From Streptomyces deccanensis (lineage in GTDB: Bacteria; Actinomycetota; Actinomycetes; Streptomycetales; Streptomycetaceae): a stretch of DNA of 64,000 nucleotides. The notes beneath the pieces were generated by a model, which did no database searches, was not told the origin of the DNA, and saw nothing but the letters and a program-made list of their open reading frames with translations. Positions 1 to 9,486 of this stretch are shown piece by piece. Every line of letters starts with the position of its first letter. The first letter of the stretch is position 1. The stretch covers positions 186,001 to 250,000 of the forward strand of contig NZ_CP092431.1 in NCBI RefSeq assembly GCF_022385335.1, in the 5' to 3' direction. The position numbers were made by a program, and so were the translations under genes.

Positions 1-2578
1 TGGGGGCTGACGGCGTAGACCGTGCCGCCGTCCTCGGTGAAGGCAAGGGAATGGATCTCGTCGCCGGGCGTGGGCAGGTCCGCCCCGAGCAGCTGATGGC
101 TCTCGGTGTCCCACAGCCTCAGCGTCCCGTTCGCGCCGCCCACGGCGAGCGTGGCGCCGTCGGAGGAGAAGGCGAGCGCCCCCACTGCCTCCGGTTCGCC
201 CTGGGTGACCGTGTCGGAGGTGCCGGTGAGTGCGCCGGTGCGGTCTCGGATCGCGCCGTCCCACAGGGTGACGTGGCCGGTGGAATCGCCGACGGCGAGC
301 TGGGTGCCGTCGGGGCTGAAAGCGAGCGAGGTGACCTGGCGGCCGTCGGCGAGCGCGCGTCCACGGACCCTTGCGGCCCCTGGATCGACGTACTGGTCGT
401 CGGAGCTGACGAGCAGACCCCCGTCGGGTCGCCCGGCCAGTGCCTCCCCGGAGAAGCCACGCACGGTCCTCGATCGCCGGTGGTCGCGGGTGTTCCAGAC
501 CTCCGTCGTGGAGGTGCCGTCGGTGAAGCGGACGGCCAGCAGAGTGCGGCCGCCGGGTCCCAGGGCGAGGGCCTTGGCAGGGCGGTCGGCCGCGCCGGAG
601 GTGTCGAAGACCGTACGGATCCGGTGGGCCCGTACGTCCCACACGGTGAAGCGCAGCCGCGACGAGCCGTGGGAGGACGCGGTGTCGGCGAGGGCCAGGG
701 CGCGGCCGTCCGGGCTGAAGGCCAGCAGGGGAACGTCCTCGTCGGAGGTGCTCGGCAGCGGGCCGAGCTTCGCGTGCGCGAGGACCTTGCCCGTGCGCGT
801 GGCGCGCAGCTCGAAGCGGTAGTCGGCGCCGGAACGGGTGACGGTGGCCAAGGTGGTGCCGTCCGGGCTGAGCAGGCTCGCGTCGGTCGGTGTGTCGTGC
901 CACCGCGGGGTGAGACGGGCGGTCAGGTCAAGGGTGTGAACGGTGGCGCCGTCGAGGTAGCGCAGGAGGCCGGGCTCACCCGGGTCCCACGCCAGCCCGG
1001 TGACCTCGTCCTTGGACATCGGCCGGTGGAAGACCTGGGTCCCGCCGGTGGCCAGTCGCCAGACGGCGAGTTCCTGGTCGTCCGCTGTGGCCACGAACTC
1101 GCCGTCGGTGGAGAGCGCTGCCTGCGTGAAGCCGGTGCTGCCGTCACCGGCGAAGTCGGCGAGCGTGCTTCCGCCGCGGACGTCCCAGACAAGGGCCCGC
1201 GTGCCGTAGACGGCGGCCAGCCGCCTGCCGTCCGCGCTGAACCGCAGCAGGCGGGAGCCGCCGTCGGCACCGGAACCGGTTCCGCAGACGGTGCTGTCCG
1301 CCTTCTCCCAGGTTCCCGGCAGCCGCTTGCGGGCGGCGGTGTCCCACAGTTGGAGCGGCCCATCGGCGGGACAGAGGGCGAGCAGGCGTCCGCCGGGGCC
1401 GATGGCCGCCGAGGAGAGCGTGCGCGGGAGGTCGGTGGTGAACAGGACCTGGCCGTCGTCCGTCCGGTGCAAGGCGACCGCGCCCGGGCCGTCCGGCGGC
1501 GCGGTGAGGTACGTTCCCCCGTCCGTCGAGCTGCCCCACTGTGACGCGTTGCCCAGCTCGGCCTCGGATCTGCCCTCCGGCAGGTTCCACAGCCTGCCTC
1601 CCCCGTCCGGGCCGATGACGTCGAGGAACCGGGAGTCGGGCCCGACGTCGCCCACCTCCGTGCCGCTCGGCAGGCGGTGGGTGGCGGTGACCTGGTGGTC
1701 GGTCACGTTCCGGGTGGTCACCGTGGTGCCCTCGACGCTGAGCAGCGTCCGGCCGCTGTCGGAGAGGAAGCGCCGGACGTCCCTTCCGGCCAAGGGGTCG
1801 GTGAACGCGTCGCGTTCCGGCTGTGTCAGGGATCCCAGGAGGGCCGAGCGGGACTCGGTGAGCGGGGCCGTCTTCCATGCCGCCACGCCGAGCAGGGCGG
1901 CGGTGCGCGGGTCGGTGGAGCGCAGACTGCCGGCCACGGTGGCCAGGCGGCGGGCCGTGGCCTTGGCGGATTCCTCCCGGCTCACCTCGTTGCGCTGCCA
2001 GGCGACCAGGCCGGCGGTCAGTGCCAGGACGAGGAACACGGACAGGGCGATGGTCAGAGAACGCGTCCGACGTGCGGTGCGTGTCTCGGCCTCCCGCTCG
2101 GCGTGCTGAGCGGCGAGGGAGGCCGAGAGGAAGTCTCTTTCCAGAGGGGTGAGGTCGTCGTTCGGCTGGCGGACGAACAGTTCCGCGGCCCCGGCCAGCC
2201 TCGCGCCCCGGTACAGCGCTCCGGGGTCACGAGCCAACTCCTCCCAGCCGCGCGCCGCCTCACCGAGTCGGCGCTGTGCGCGCAGTCTTTCCCGGCTCTC
2301 CTCGATCCACCCGGCGAGCCGTGGCCAGCCTGTGATCAACGCCTCGTGCGACAGCTCCACCGTGTCGCCGTCCAGGGTGACCAGACGGGCGGCGACGAGA
2401 CGGTCCAGCACGTCCTGTGCGCCGCTGCCGAGCTCGGAGCGGGATGCCGGGCGGCGTGTGTCGGCCGTGCCGTCGCCGGGCGCGATCAGCCTCAGCAGGA
2501 TGCGCCGCGCGATACGGCTCTGCTCCGCCGGTATGCGGCGGTACACCTCCTCGGCGGTGGCGGCGATCGCGCCTCTTA
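1..2578 (-). pseudogene. 3' part of an HTH-STAND-WD40 gene, separated from its start by an IS insertion; runs off the left edge
   Basis: This is the downstream part of the gene whose start lies at 3480-4479. Reading leftward from the IS junction, the frame resumes with R-G-A-I-A-A-T-A-E-E-V, the usual continuation of the STAND ATPase module. A winged-helix-like region, one membrane segment (S-L-T-I-A-L-S-V-F-L-V-L-A-L, near 2050-2110) and many WD40-type blades follow, with repeated S-x-D-G and L-W-D/V-W-D motifs to position 1. The stop codon lies outside the window. Family members are signalling ATPases in which the WD40 propeller is thought to sense a ligand. With the IS in place this half has no start and is probably not made. 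Confidence 0.85.
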
Positions 2579-3479
2579 GGAGTGCTTTCAGAAAGCCGGG
2601 TGCTTGCGGGCGAGGGTCATGCAGTGGGCGAGCTGAAGGAAGGCGTCGTGCATGTCGTCTCTGGTTTCCCAGCGGGTCCGTAGGCGGCGGGGTCCGTGGA
2701 GCCAGGCGATGGCGGACTCGGCGACCCACCGGACTTTGCCAAGGCCCGAGCCGTGTGGCCGGCCGCGCCGGGCGATCTTCGGTGTGATGCCGCGCTCGCG
2801 CAGACGGCGGCGGTAGATGTCGTAGTCATAGCCGCGGTCGGCATACAGCGTGCGGGGGCTGCGCCGGGGCCGGCCCCGCTTGCCCCGTACCGGCCCAAGG
2901 CTGTCGACCAGCGGCAGAAGCTGGGTGACATCGTGACGGTGACCACCGGTCAGCGACACCCGCAGCGGAGTGCCGCGGGCATCGGTCAGCACGTGATGCT
3001 TCGAGCCCGGCCGTGCGCGGTCAACCGGGCTCGGACCGACTTTTGGGCTGCTTCGCCCCCGCTTGGCCTGCACATGCGAGGCATCGACAGTGGCGCGGGA
3101 GAAGTCCAGACGGTCCGCCGCCCGTAACCGGTCCAGAAGCACCCGCTGGAGCTCCTCCCACACCCCCGCCTCCTGCCACTCGGCCAGCCGACGCCAGCAG
3201 GTGGGACCCGATCCGAACCCCAGCTCCTGCGGCAGAAACTCCCACTGGACACCTGTGTAGAGGACGAAGAGCACACCTTGCAGCGTCCTGCGGTCATCGA
3301 TCCGCTTGCGCCCCGGATACCGGAAGCGCCGCTCATGCTTCGGCAACAGCGGCTCGATCACCGCCCACAACTCGTCACTGACCTCCCACGGCTTCCGCCG
3401 CGCCATGGTCACACCCCACAAAAGACGGGATCACATACCTCTCCACCGTGCCACAACACGATCTTTCTGCAAGGACCCC
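2579..3479 (-). mobile_element. IS5-family insertion sequence, 901 bp, complete, with TTA target duplication
   Basis: The element is bounded by 17-bp imperfect terminal inverted repeats: GGAGTGCTTTCAGAAAG at 2579-2595, and GGGGTCCTTGCAGAAAG read inward from 3479. They match at 14 of 17 positions. The flanks are TTA at 2576-2578 and TTA at 3480-3482. Removing the element and one TTA rejoins the host gene in frame as G-G-V-R-G-A-I-A, which fixes the ends. A 3-bp T-N-A duplication fits the IS1031/IS427-like subgroups of IS5. One transposase gene fills the element and looks intact, so the insertion is probably recent. Confidence 0.93.
2588..3406 (-). CDS. IS5-family DDE transposase
   Basis: Predicted 272-aa transposase catalysing cut-and-paste movement of its element. 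The start M-A-R-R-K-P-W at 3406 is the usual family start; an in-frame GTG five codons upstream is possible. The N-terminal helix-turn-helix-like region contains W-x-x-I-E-P-L-L-P and G-V-Q-W-E-F-L-P. The catalytic triad appears complete: D108 in T-V-D-A-S-H, D190 in A-D-R-G-Y-D, and E230 in W-V-A-E-S-A-I-A-W-L. The length is normal for a single-frame member and no frameshift is seen. It fills the IS between the terminal repeats and is antisense to nothing else recognisable. Confidence 0.93.
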   Translation of the reverse strand: MARRKPWEVSDELWAVIEPLLPKHERRFRYPGRKRIDDRRTLQGVLFVLYTGVQWEFLPQELGFGSGPTCWRRLAEWQEAGVWEELQRVLLDRLRAADRLDFSRATVDASHVQAKRGRSSPKVGPSPVDRARPGSKHHVLTDARGTPLRVSLTGGHRHDVTQLLPLVDSLGPVRGKRGRPRRSPRTLYADRGYDYDIYRRRLRERGITPKIARRGRPHGSGLGKVRWVAESAIAWLHGPRRLRTRWETRDDMHDAFLQLAHCMTLARKHPAF

Positions 3480-4479
3480 TTACTCCGCCCGTCTCGTTGT
3501 ACGCCGCCAGGGTCAGCAGGCGGCCACGACGACGGCGCCAGGTCTCCAGCAAGGCATGGGAGAGCATGGGCAACGCTCCCGGCTGGTCGACGACCTCGTC
3601 GATGATCCGGGCGGTGAGGGTGCGCTCCACGTTCAGTCCGGCGGAGGCGGCCGGGCCGGTGATCGCCTCGCGCAGCTCGTCCCGGCTCATCGGCCCGACC
3701 AGCAGGTTGGCCCGGCTGACGGCCGTGGCCAGCTCACGGTGTGCGGAGCAGTGGCCGTAGAAGTCGCCGCGGACCGCGACCACCACCCGCAGTCCGCTCT
3801 CCGGCCGCCGGGCCGCGAGCAGCAGGTCGAGGAACCGGTCGCGCTCCGCACGGTCGTGGCACAGCGTGAACAGTTCCTCGAACTGGTCGACGATCACCCA
3901 GGTCTCGCCCTCGCCATCGCGGGGCACCAGTGCCTGCGCGTGCGTGCGCGCGGGCAGTTCTCCCGGTGCGAGCACGCGGATCACCGCGGGCCGCTCCTCC
4001 CCCGCCGCCTGCCGCAGCCTCGGGATCAGTCCCGCTCGTAGCAGTGACGACTTGCCGCTGCCGGACGGCCCGAAGACGGCGGCGAACCGGTGCTCGCGCA
4101 CCAACTCCACCAGGTCGGCGAGGAGCGTCTCCCGGCCGAAGAACAGCTCACTGTCGTCCGGCTCGAACCGAGCCAGCCCCCGGTACGGCGGCTTCTCCTC
4201 CGGTACGGGCGCCCGGACCTCGGCGTCCGCCTCCCGCCAGCGGCGCTCCCACTCGTGCGGGTCGGCGTCCAGCGCTTCGGCGTACGCCCGCACCACCGCC
4301 AGGGACGGCAGCTGATCACCGGCGGCGGCCTGGGACATCGCGGTGATGGAGTAGCCCGCCCGCGCGGCCATCTCCCGGTACGGCGGTTTTCCGGCCTTCT
4401 CTCGGAGGAGCCGCAGTTCGTGCGCGAGGCGCTGCACGGCACCGGCGTCAGGATCGACCGGCTTCTCACGTCGTCCCAC
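3480..4479 (-). pseudogene. 5' part of HTH-STAND-WD40 gene, truncated by the IS
   Basis: The N-terminal fragment begins at GTG 4479 (M-G-R-R-E-K-P-V-D-P, the usual start of this Streptomyces family; GTG 4488 is in frame). It holds an XRE-type HTH (A-A-R-A-G-Y-S-I-T-A-M-S-Q-A-A-A-G), the linker Y-R-G-L-A-R-F-E-P-D-D, and a STAND NTPase with Walker A G-P-S-G-S-G-K-S-S-L-L and Walker B-like W-V-I-V-D-Q-F-E-E-L-F. At the IS junction the frame runs into element sequence and stops at about 3409, giving a roughly 357-aa protein with DNA-binding and ATPase parts but no WD40 sensor. Whether this truncated form is active is unknown. Confidence 0.88.
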
Positions 4480-4694
4480 CGGGAGCACCTTTCACACGCT
4501 TCAGGCGGTCAAGCTACGTTTTCACTCGCCCCCACGCAAACCTGTCCGATCTGTGACACTGCTGAGCCGTGCGGTGGGCTGGACACCGGCCCCGGGCCGT
4601 CTGCGGCTTGGCTGGGCGGCTCCGGCACAGGGACCGACCGTCGCGCGCACCGCCGCCGAGGTCCCTATGCCGTCTGCCGCCCAGCCGTTCGCAG

Positions 4695-6494
4695 CTAGAA
4701 GGTCAGGTTCCAGGCGTCGATCTTTCCTGTGTCGGACGCGGCGTTGTCGTTGACGCGCAGCTTCCAGGTGCCGTTCGCGACCTCCGAGGAGGCGTTGACG
4801 GTGTAGGTCTGGGCGATGTTGTCGGCGCTGCCGCCGGCGCGGTTGTGGAGCGTGTAGACGGTGCCGTCCGGCGCCACCAGGTCGACCTTCAGGTCACCGA
4901 TGTAGGTGTGCTTGATGTCCACGCCCACCTTGAGGGTGGCCGGGGCGTTGCCGGTCACGCCGGTGACGGCGATCGGGCTCTCCACGGTCGCGTTGTCGTT
5001 GACGGCGAAGTCCGCGAGGTTCTCGAAGTACTTGCCGGGCGTCGGGGTGGCCCCGACGGCCTTGAGGGCGTCGACCTGGCCCTCGCCGAAGAACGCGTTG
5101 TTGGCTGTCGTGCCCGTGCAGCGGCTGTCCGAGGGGCAGGCGATGTCGTTGGCCTGGGTGGCCAGCTTGGCGCGGATCTGCGCCGGCGTGATGCCCGGGT
5201 TGGCACTGGCGATGAGCGCCGCCACGCCGGCCACGTGCGGGGAGGCCATCGAGGTGCCGCTCTTGCTGCCGTAGCCGCCGCCGGGGACGGTGGAGTACAC
5301 GTTGCTGCCCGGTGCCGCGATGTCGATGACGCCTTGCCCGTAGTTGGAGAACGAGGCCTTGGTGACGCCCGTGCCGTTGGCCGCGACCGTGACCACGCCC
5401 GGCAGTTCGGTCGGGATGTCGAGGCAGGCGTTGGTGATGGTGCGGGTGACCGGCGTCGAGTCGTTCGGGCTCGCGGAGTCGGTCGTCTTGTGGGCGAGGT
5501 CGTAGTTCTCGTTGCCCGCGGCGGCGACCTGGAGGGAGCCCTTGCTCTCGGCGTACTCCTGGGCGCGCTTGACGCCCTCGATGATGGCGGCCTGGTCGAT
5601 GTTGTCCGGGCAGTTGAACTGCCAGGGGTCCGTGTAATAGCTGTTGTTGGTGACCTTGAAGCCGTGGTCACCGGCCCAGACGAAGCCGCAGATGGTGTTC
5701 TCGGCGAAGAAGAGGGAGGTGCCCGGCTCGGCGACCCGGACCGCGGAGATCTTCACACCGGGGGCCACGCCGACGGCGCCCTTGCCGTTCTTGGCCGCGG
5801 CGACGGTGCCCGCCACGTGGGTGCCGTGCGTGTCGACGTCCCGCCACGCGCCGGTACGGGTGTCGGGCTTGCCGTAGGCGCAGGAGACCGAGTCGGCCGC
5901 GTTGAAGTTGGGCGCCAGGTCCTGGTGCTGGTCGTCGACACCGGTGTCCAGGATGCCGACCTTGACCGAGGCGGAACCCGGGTTCACGGCCCAGGCCTGG
6001 TCGGCCTTGATCTGGCTCATGTCGGCCCGGACCGGTTCGCCGGCCGGGGTCGAGGCCTGGGACGGGTTGGGCGGGAGCGCCGGGTTGTACGCGTCGGCAG
6101 GGACGTCCGAGGTGCGCGTGGCGCCGACCTGCTGCACGCCGGAGACGCCGCGCATGGTGGCGGCGAATCCGCCGGCCGCCGAGTGGGCGACGATCACGCC
6201 GATGGCTTCGAAGTTGGAGAAGACGGTGCCGCCGTTGGCCTCGATCGCGGAGCGGACCGCCGAGTTGTCACCGGGGGCCGTGATCACGAGGTAGGCACGC
6301 GTGCCGGCCACCCAGTCCGCGCTCTGGGACGCGGGCACGGTGGCCGGAGCCTGGGCCTTGGCGGCCGGCGCTTTGGAGGGGGCGACGGGGAGCGTGCCCG
6401 CGAGGGCGCCCGGCGCGCCGAGCACGAGGGCGGCGCCGAGGGTGCCCGCCAGCACCAGCGTGCGTCTGGATCGGCTGAATATGTGGGGTATCAA
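4695..6494 (-). CDS. Secreted subtilisin-like serine protease (S8) with C-terminal P-domain
   Basis: Predicted 599-aa secreted protease. The start is TTG 6494 with GGAGG five bases upstream; it yields a classical signal peptide (basic R-S-R-R-T, then a hydrophobic run to A-L-A at about residue 32). A longer in-frame ATG start would bury that signal. Residues about 65-130 look like an inhibitor-I9 propeptide. The catalytic triad is D183 (I-L-D-T-G-V-D), H223 (D-T-H-G-T-H-V-A-G) and S415 (S-G-T-S-M-A-S-P-H-V-A-G), with oxyanion-hole N328 in A-A-G-N-E-N. Residues about 490-599 match a proprotein-convertase P-domain (G-D-L-K-V-D-L-V-A-P-D-G-T). It probably digests extracellular protein. A nested inverted repeat lies about 85 bp upstream. 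Confidence 0.93.
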   Translation of the reverse strand: MIPHIFSRSRRTLVLAGTLGAALVLGAPGALAGTLPVAPSKAPAAKAQAPATVPASQSADWVAGTRAYLVITAPGDNSAVRSAIEANGGTVFSNFEAIGVIVAHSAAGGFAATMRGVSGVQQVGATRTSDVPADAYNPALPPNPSQASTPAGEPVRADMSQIKADQAWAVNPGSASVKVGILDTGVDDQHQDLAPNFNAADSVSCAYGKPDTRTGAWRDVDTHGTHVAGTVAAAKNGKGAVGVAPGVKISAVRVAEPGTSLFFAENTICGFVWAGDHGFKVTNNSYYTDPWQFNCPDNIDQAAIIEGVKRAQEYAESKGSLQVAAAGNENYDLAHKTTDSASPNDSTPVTRTITNACLDIPTELPGVVTVAANGTGVTKASFSNYGQGVIDIAAPGSNVYSTVPGGGYGSKSGTSMASPHVAGVAALIASANPGITPAQIRAKLATQANDIACPSDSRCTGTTANNAFFGEGQVDALKAVGATPTPGKYFENLADFAVNDNATVESPIAVTGVTGNAPATLKVGVDIKHTYIGDLKVDLVAPDGTVYTLHNRAGGSADNIAQTYTVNASSEVANGTWKLRVNDNAASDTGKIDAWNLTF

Positions 6495-6577
6495 TGCGTC
6501 CTCCAGAGACGGCCCGGCCGCGCTGAGGGCACCGGCCGGACCGTACGAAACGAGTGGTGGATGCAAGATGTCAGGTG

Positions 6578-6628
6578 CATGCTCCTGCACGGAAGTACCT
6601 TTCCGTGCAGGGACGTTGCAGGAGCATG
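6578..6628. promoter_or_regulatory. Nested inverted repeats upstream of the protease gene
   Basis: Two interlocked perfect inverted repeats: an outer pair CATGCTCCTGCA (6578-6589) and TGCAGGAGCATG (6617-6628), and an inner pair TGCACGGAA (6586-6594) and TTCCGTGCA (6601-6609). They lie 84-134 bp ahead of the TTG start, where a promoter operator or 5'-leader hairpin would sit. No known regulator site was recognised. Confidence 0.6.
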
Positions 6629-6753
6629 GCTGAAAAGCGACACAACCGCTCCCGCCGCGATTTTCGACGGACCGCTCCTGCCAGAGCATGCCGCTGCACA
6701 CCAGCGTGAAGAACTCGGCCTGCGCTGACCGGACACCACGCCGCCCGAAGTCC

Positions 6754-6784
6754 CCGAAGCCGCCTCACCCCGAGGAGGCTTCGG
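6754..6784. terminator. Hairpin between divergent genes
   Basis: CCGAAGCCGCCTC (6754-6766), loop ACCCC, then GAGGAGGCTTCGG (6772-6784): a 13-bp stem with one mismatch. It has the form of a Streptomyces hairpin terminator, but it lies between two divergent genes, so it may insulate the promoters or be the remnant end of a lost gene. Confidence 0.5.
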
Positions 6785-6978
6785 CGTCAGGGAGACCGGC
6801 GCCTGGACGCCACCGTTCGAGGTGTTCAGGAGCTGTGGCACAACCGGGAGAAGGGTGTGGTCACCGGGGGCGCGGCCAGTAGGCTGCGGGCGCGGTGGAG
6901 ATCCGCGAGCCGCCGCCCAGGGCCTTGGCGACGGCCGGCGAACCGCCGCACCACGGCCGTTGCGGGAGGGGAAGCGTG

Positions 6979-7626
6979 ATGATCGCTGCGGAGTACGGCT
7001 ATGAGGTGCTGCCGGGAGCGGCGGTGGACACCCCGGGCGTCGAGGACGTCCTGCGGCAGCGTGAACGCGGCCTCCGGTGGGGCATCCTCGCACTGACCGC
7101 CGAAGTGCTGCTGCTGGCGGCAGTCCTCTCCTGGGCGGGCCCCGGCTCCGCCCCGGGGTTGGTCACCGCCGCCTGCCTGGTCCCCGTCATCGCGGTCACG
7201 GCCGGGCTGACGCTGCTGTGGCGCCGGGCGCGACGCCGGGAGCGGCTGGTGATGTCCACCTACGGATGGCAGGTCTGGCCCGTGCGGACCCAGGAGGTCC
7301 GGGTGATCGCCGCCGAGGGCGAGCGGGTCCAGGGCCGCCGTTGGGGGACGGACGGGCGGGTGGTGTTGCTCCAGCCGGACGGCCAGAGCCACTGCTCGTT
7401 CCCCGTCCCCGCCGACGGCTGGGACGGTCCCCGCCCCAGTGGGCCCCGCCCGGCGGACCGGGTGTGGTTCGCCGGCGACACCCGGTTCGGCGGCATGATC
7501 GCCGAACCCGGCGGACTGCCCTTCCGCTACGTCGTCCGCTCCACGCCGGGCAAACGCCAGGGCACCGGACCCGAGGACGAACTCGCCCGCCGCGCGGGCC
7601 TGATGCCCCGCAACCGGCGGCGGTAG
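6979..7626 (+). CDS. Small membrane protein of unknown function
   Basis: About 215 aa. ATG 6979 is preceded by GGGAGGGGAAG; the adjacent GTG 6976 is an alternative start. Two hydrophobic segments lie at about residues 37-57 and 60-82 (L-L-L-A-A-V-L-S-W and A-A-C-L-V-P-V-I-A-V), followed by a basic R-R-A-R-R-R-E-R stretch and a roughly 130-aa soluble tail, presumably cytoplasmic. The tail has a possible beta-rich core (V-R-V-I-A-A-E-G-E-R-V-Q-G) and a conserved-looking G-L-P-F-R-Y-V-V-R-S. No enzymatic motif is visible. It stands alone, divergent from the protease. Confidence 0.7.
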   Translation: MIAAEYGYEVLPGAAVDTPGVEDVLRQRERGLRWGILALTAEVLLLAAVLSWAGPGSAPGLVTAACLVPVIAVTAGLTLLWRRARRRERLVMSTYGWQVWPVRTQEVRVIAAEGERVQGRRWGTDGRVVLLQPDGQSHCSFPVPADGWDGPRPSGPRPADRVWFAGDTRFGGMIAEPGGLPFRYVVRSTPGKRQGTGPEDELARRAGLMPRNRRR

Positions 7627-7794
7627 GCATTCCCGCCGCCTCCCGGCCGGATGCCTGACGTTGGATTGGGCGGGCGTGTTATACGAGCACCGACCGTCAA
7701 CGAGGGGCTCCGGCGGGCCGCCGCGCGGGGCCCGCTCTCCGCGAGGCGCCCGCATGCCGCGCCGCCTGCGCGGGCTTCAGCGGTGCCGCGGGCT

Positions 7795-8532
7795 TCAGCG
7801 GTGTGCGGCGCGGTTCATCTCGACGACGTCGTCGAGGGTGGGGTTGTCGGGGAGGGCGGCGATCCGCTCGAGCATGCTGTCGCGGACGGCGGCGTCCTTG
7901 ACGCGGTCGGCCGCGGCCAGGGCGGCGGGGAGTTCATCGAGGGTCAGCTCGGTGCAGTAGGCGGGGCCCATCGGCTGCTGGCGCCACGAGTCGGCCAGAG
8001 CACCGGCGTCGTAGGGGTCGAAGCCGGTGTCGTCGACCAGACTCATGGCCACCTTCTTCGCGTCCTCGGAGTCGCCGGCGACCGGGATGGCGATACGGCC
8101 TGCGGTGCCCGCCGGAAGGCCTCGGGTGCGCTGGGTCTCGGCCAGGGCGGCGTTCCACGCCTTGACCACGGGCCGGCCGAGGAGCGCGGAGACGTACACG
8201 CTCTCCACCTGGCCGCCGTCCTGCACCGCCTCGATCCGCCCGTTGAGGTGCGGGTAGTAGTTCGAGGTGTCGATCACCACGGTCTCGGCGGGGGCGGTGG
8301 CGATCAGCTCCGCCAGCTGCCCTTGCGCCCCGAACGGGATCGCCAGGATGATCGCGTCCCTGCCCTGGACGGACGCGTCCAGGGCCACCGCGCGGGCGCC
8401 CGCGTCCAGCACCTCGGCCGCGACAGCCTCGGGCCCCCGGGCGCCCGCCACCTGGACGTCGTGACCGGCCAGGCTCAGCTTGCGAGCCAGGTTTCCGCCG
8501 ATCGCCCCAGCGCCGATAACAGTTATTTTCAT
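7795..8532 (-). CDS. NADPH-dependent F420 reductase-like / NAD(P)-binding oxidoreductase
   Basis: 245-aa Rossmann-fold protein. ATG 8532 gives M-K-I-T-V-I-G-A-G-A-I-G-G-N-L, the dinucleotide-binding motif at the N-terminus as in the F420H2:NADP oxidoreductase/DUF2520 superfamily. The middle has D-A-I-I-L-A-I-P-F-G and V-V-I-D-T-S-N-Y-Y-P, typical of F420:NADP oxidoreductase-like proteins. The C-terminal half is helical. It may pass hydride between NADPH and F420 or reduce a small substrate. It lies 72 bp downstream of a TetR gene on the same strand, so it is probably co-transcribed with and repressed by that regulator. Confidence 0.78.
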   Translation of the reverse strand: MKITVIGAGAIGGNLARKLSLAGHDVQVAGARGPEAVAAEVLDAGARAVALDASVQGRDAIILAIPFGAQGQLAELIATAPAETVVIDTSNYYPHLNGRIEAVQDGGQVESVYVSALLGRPVVKAWNAALAETQRTRGLPAGTAGRIAIPVAGDSEDAKKVAMSLVDDTGFDPYDAGALADSWRQQPMGPAYCTELTLDELPAALAAADRVKDAAVRDSMLERIAALPDNPTLDDVVEMNRAAHR

Positions 8533-8604
8533 GATTTGTCCATTCGAAGGATGAGCCACCCCCTGGGGGCGGCCTTGAGCGAGGTGCCGACCGCTAAACA
8601 CGGC

Positions 8605-9198
8605 CTAGGCGCGGTCGTCCGGCTCGCGGTATCCGTGGGCGACGAGCGCCCGCAGCCGGTCGACCGACTCCCCCGTGGCGCCGGCGCCCTTGATCCAGGC
8701 GACCGAGCAGGCCGCGAGGAACAGGTCGTGGCCCGTCACCGACGGGCGTAGGTATCCGGTGCGCCGCGCGGCCCGCACGTATGCGTCGGTCGTGGCGATG
8801 AGCTCGTCGCAGGGGACGGTGAGCGGATTGCCCGGGTCCTGCGCCCGGGTCGCCGCCATGAGCGGTTCCGGCAGTCCGCTGTAGGCGCTGAGGTAGTCCT
8901 CCATCGCCCGCAGCCACTGCGTCAGCGCCGCGCCGGCGTCGTCGATGCCGGCGATGCCCTCGCGGCGGGCCGCCAGTTCCTGGGTGCGGGCGTGCAGTAC
9001 GGCCGCCAGCAGGGCCTCACGGGTGGGGAAATGCCGGTACAGCGTTCCCGGCCCGACGCCCGCCTCCTTGGCGACCGCCTCCAGTGACGTACCGACGCCG
9101 TCCCGCAGGAAATGGCGCTGGGCGGCTTCCAGAAGGGCCGCGCGATTGCGCTGGACGTCGGCGCGGGGCTTGCGCCCCCGTTGCTCCGCGGCGTTCAT
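8605..9198 (-). CDS. TetR-family transcriptional regulator
   Basis: 197 aa. The N-terminal HTH (residues about 10-60) includes R-A-A-L-L-E-A-A, S-L-E-A-V-A-K-E-A-G-V-G-P-G-T-L-Y-R-H-F-P-T-R-E-A-L, the standard TetR recognition helix and Y-R-H-F signature. The C-terminal ligand domain resembles those of Streptomyces TetRs paired with reductases or SDRs. The ATG at 9198 overlaps no other gene; two 15-bp palindromes lie 59 and 93 bp upstream and are the likely autoregulatory operators. It is followed by the F420/NADP reductase-like gene, which it probably controls. Confidence 0.9.
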   Translation of the reverse strand: MNAAEQRGRKPRADVQRNRAALLEAAQRHFLRDGVGTSLEAVAKEAGVGPGTLYRHFPTREALLAAVLHARTQELAARREGIAGIDDAGAALTQWLRAMEDYLSAYSGLPEPLMAATRAQDPGNPLTVPCDELIATTDAYVRAARRTGYLRPSVTGHDLFLAACSVAWIKGAGATGESVDRLRALVAHGYREPDDRA

Positions 9199-9251
9199 AC
9201 GCCCTCCTGCGCCCTCGGTGCGGTGACCCGAGCTCTCGGGTGGTGAACCAT

Positions 9252-9305
9252 TAAAACGGAGGCTATCTCCGAATTGCGTCCACGATAAAACGGAGGCCGC
9301 CTCCG
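9252..9305. promoter_or_regulatory. Twin TetR operator-like palindromes
   Basis: Two copies of TAAAACGGAGGC...CTCCG at 34-bp spacing: TAAAACGGAGGCTATCTCCG (9252-9271) and TAAAACGGAGGCCGCCTCCG (9286-9305). Each is an inverted repeat centred in a 15-mer, CGGAG-N5-CTCCG. They lie just upstream of the TetR gene start (9198) and are the probable autoregulation sites. Confidence 0.75.
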
Positions 9306-9486
9306 GTCAAGCGCGGGTTAGCTGATGATTGCCCCCATTTGGCATGGTTCAAGGTGATCGGGGCGGCGTATGCGGGGGACTCGGTGGGTCCAGACAGTGA
9401 GGAGTGGCCATCCCCAGGCCGCACGACGATGAGCTGGCCCGCCCGTTGGCGGATGACGGGCAGGGTTCGTCCCCGGAAGGTTCATC

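Noticed and set aside
51..1544. Plus-strand open frame of 497 codons
   Set aside because: Antisense to the WD40 blades of the interrupted STAND gene.
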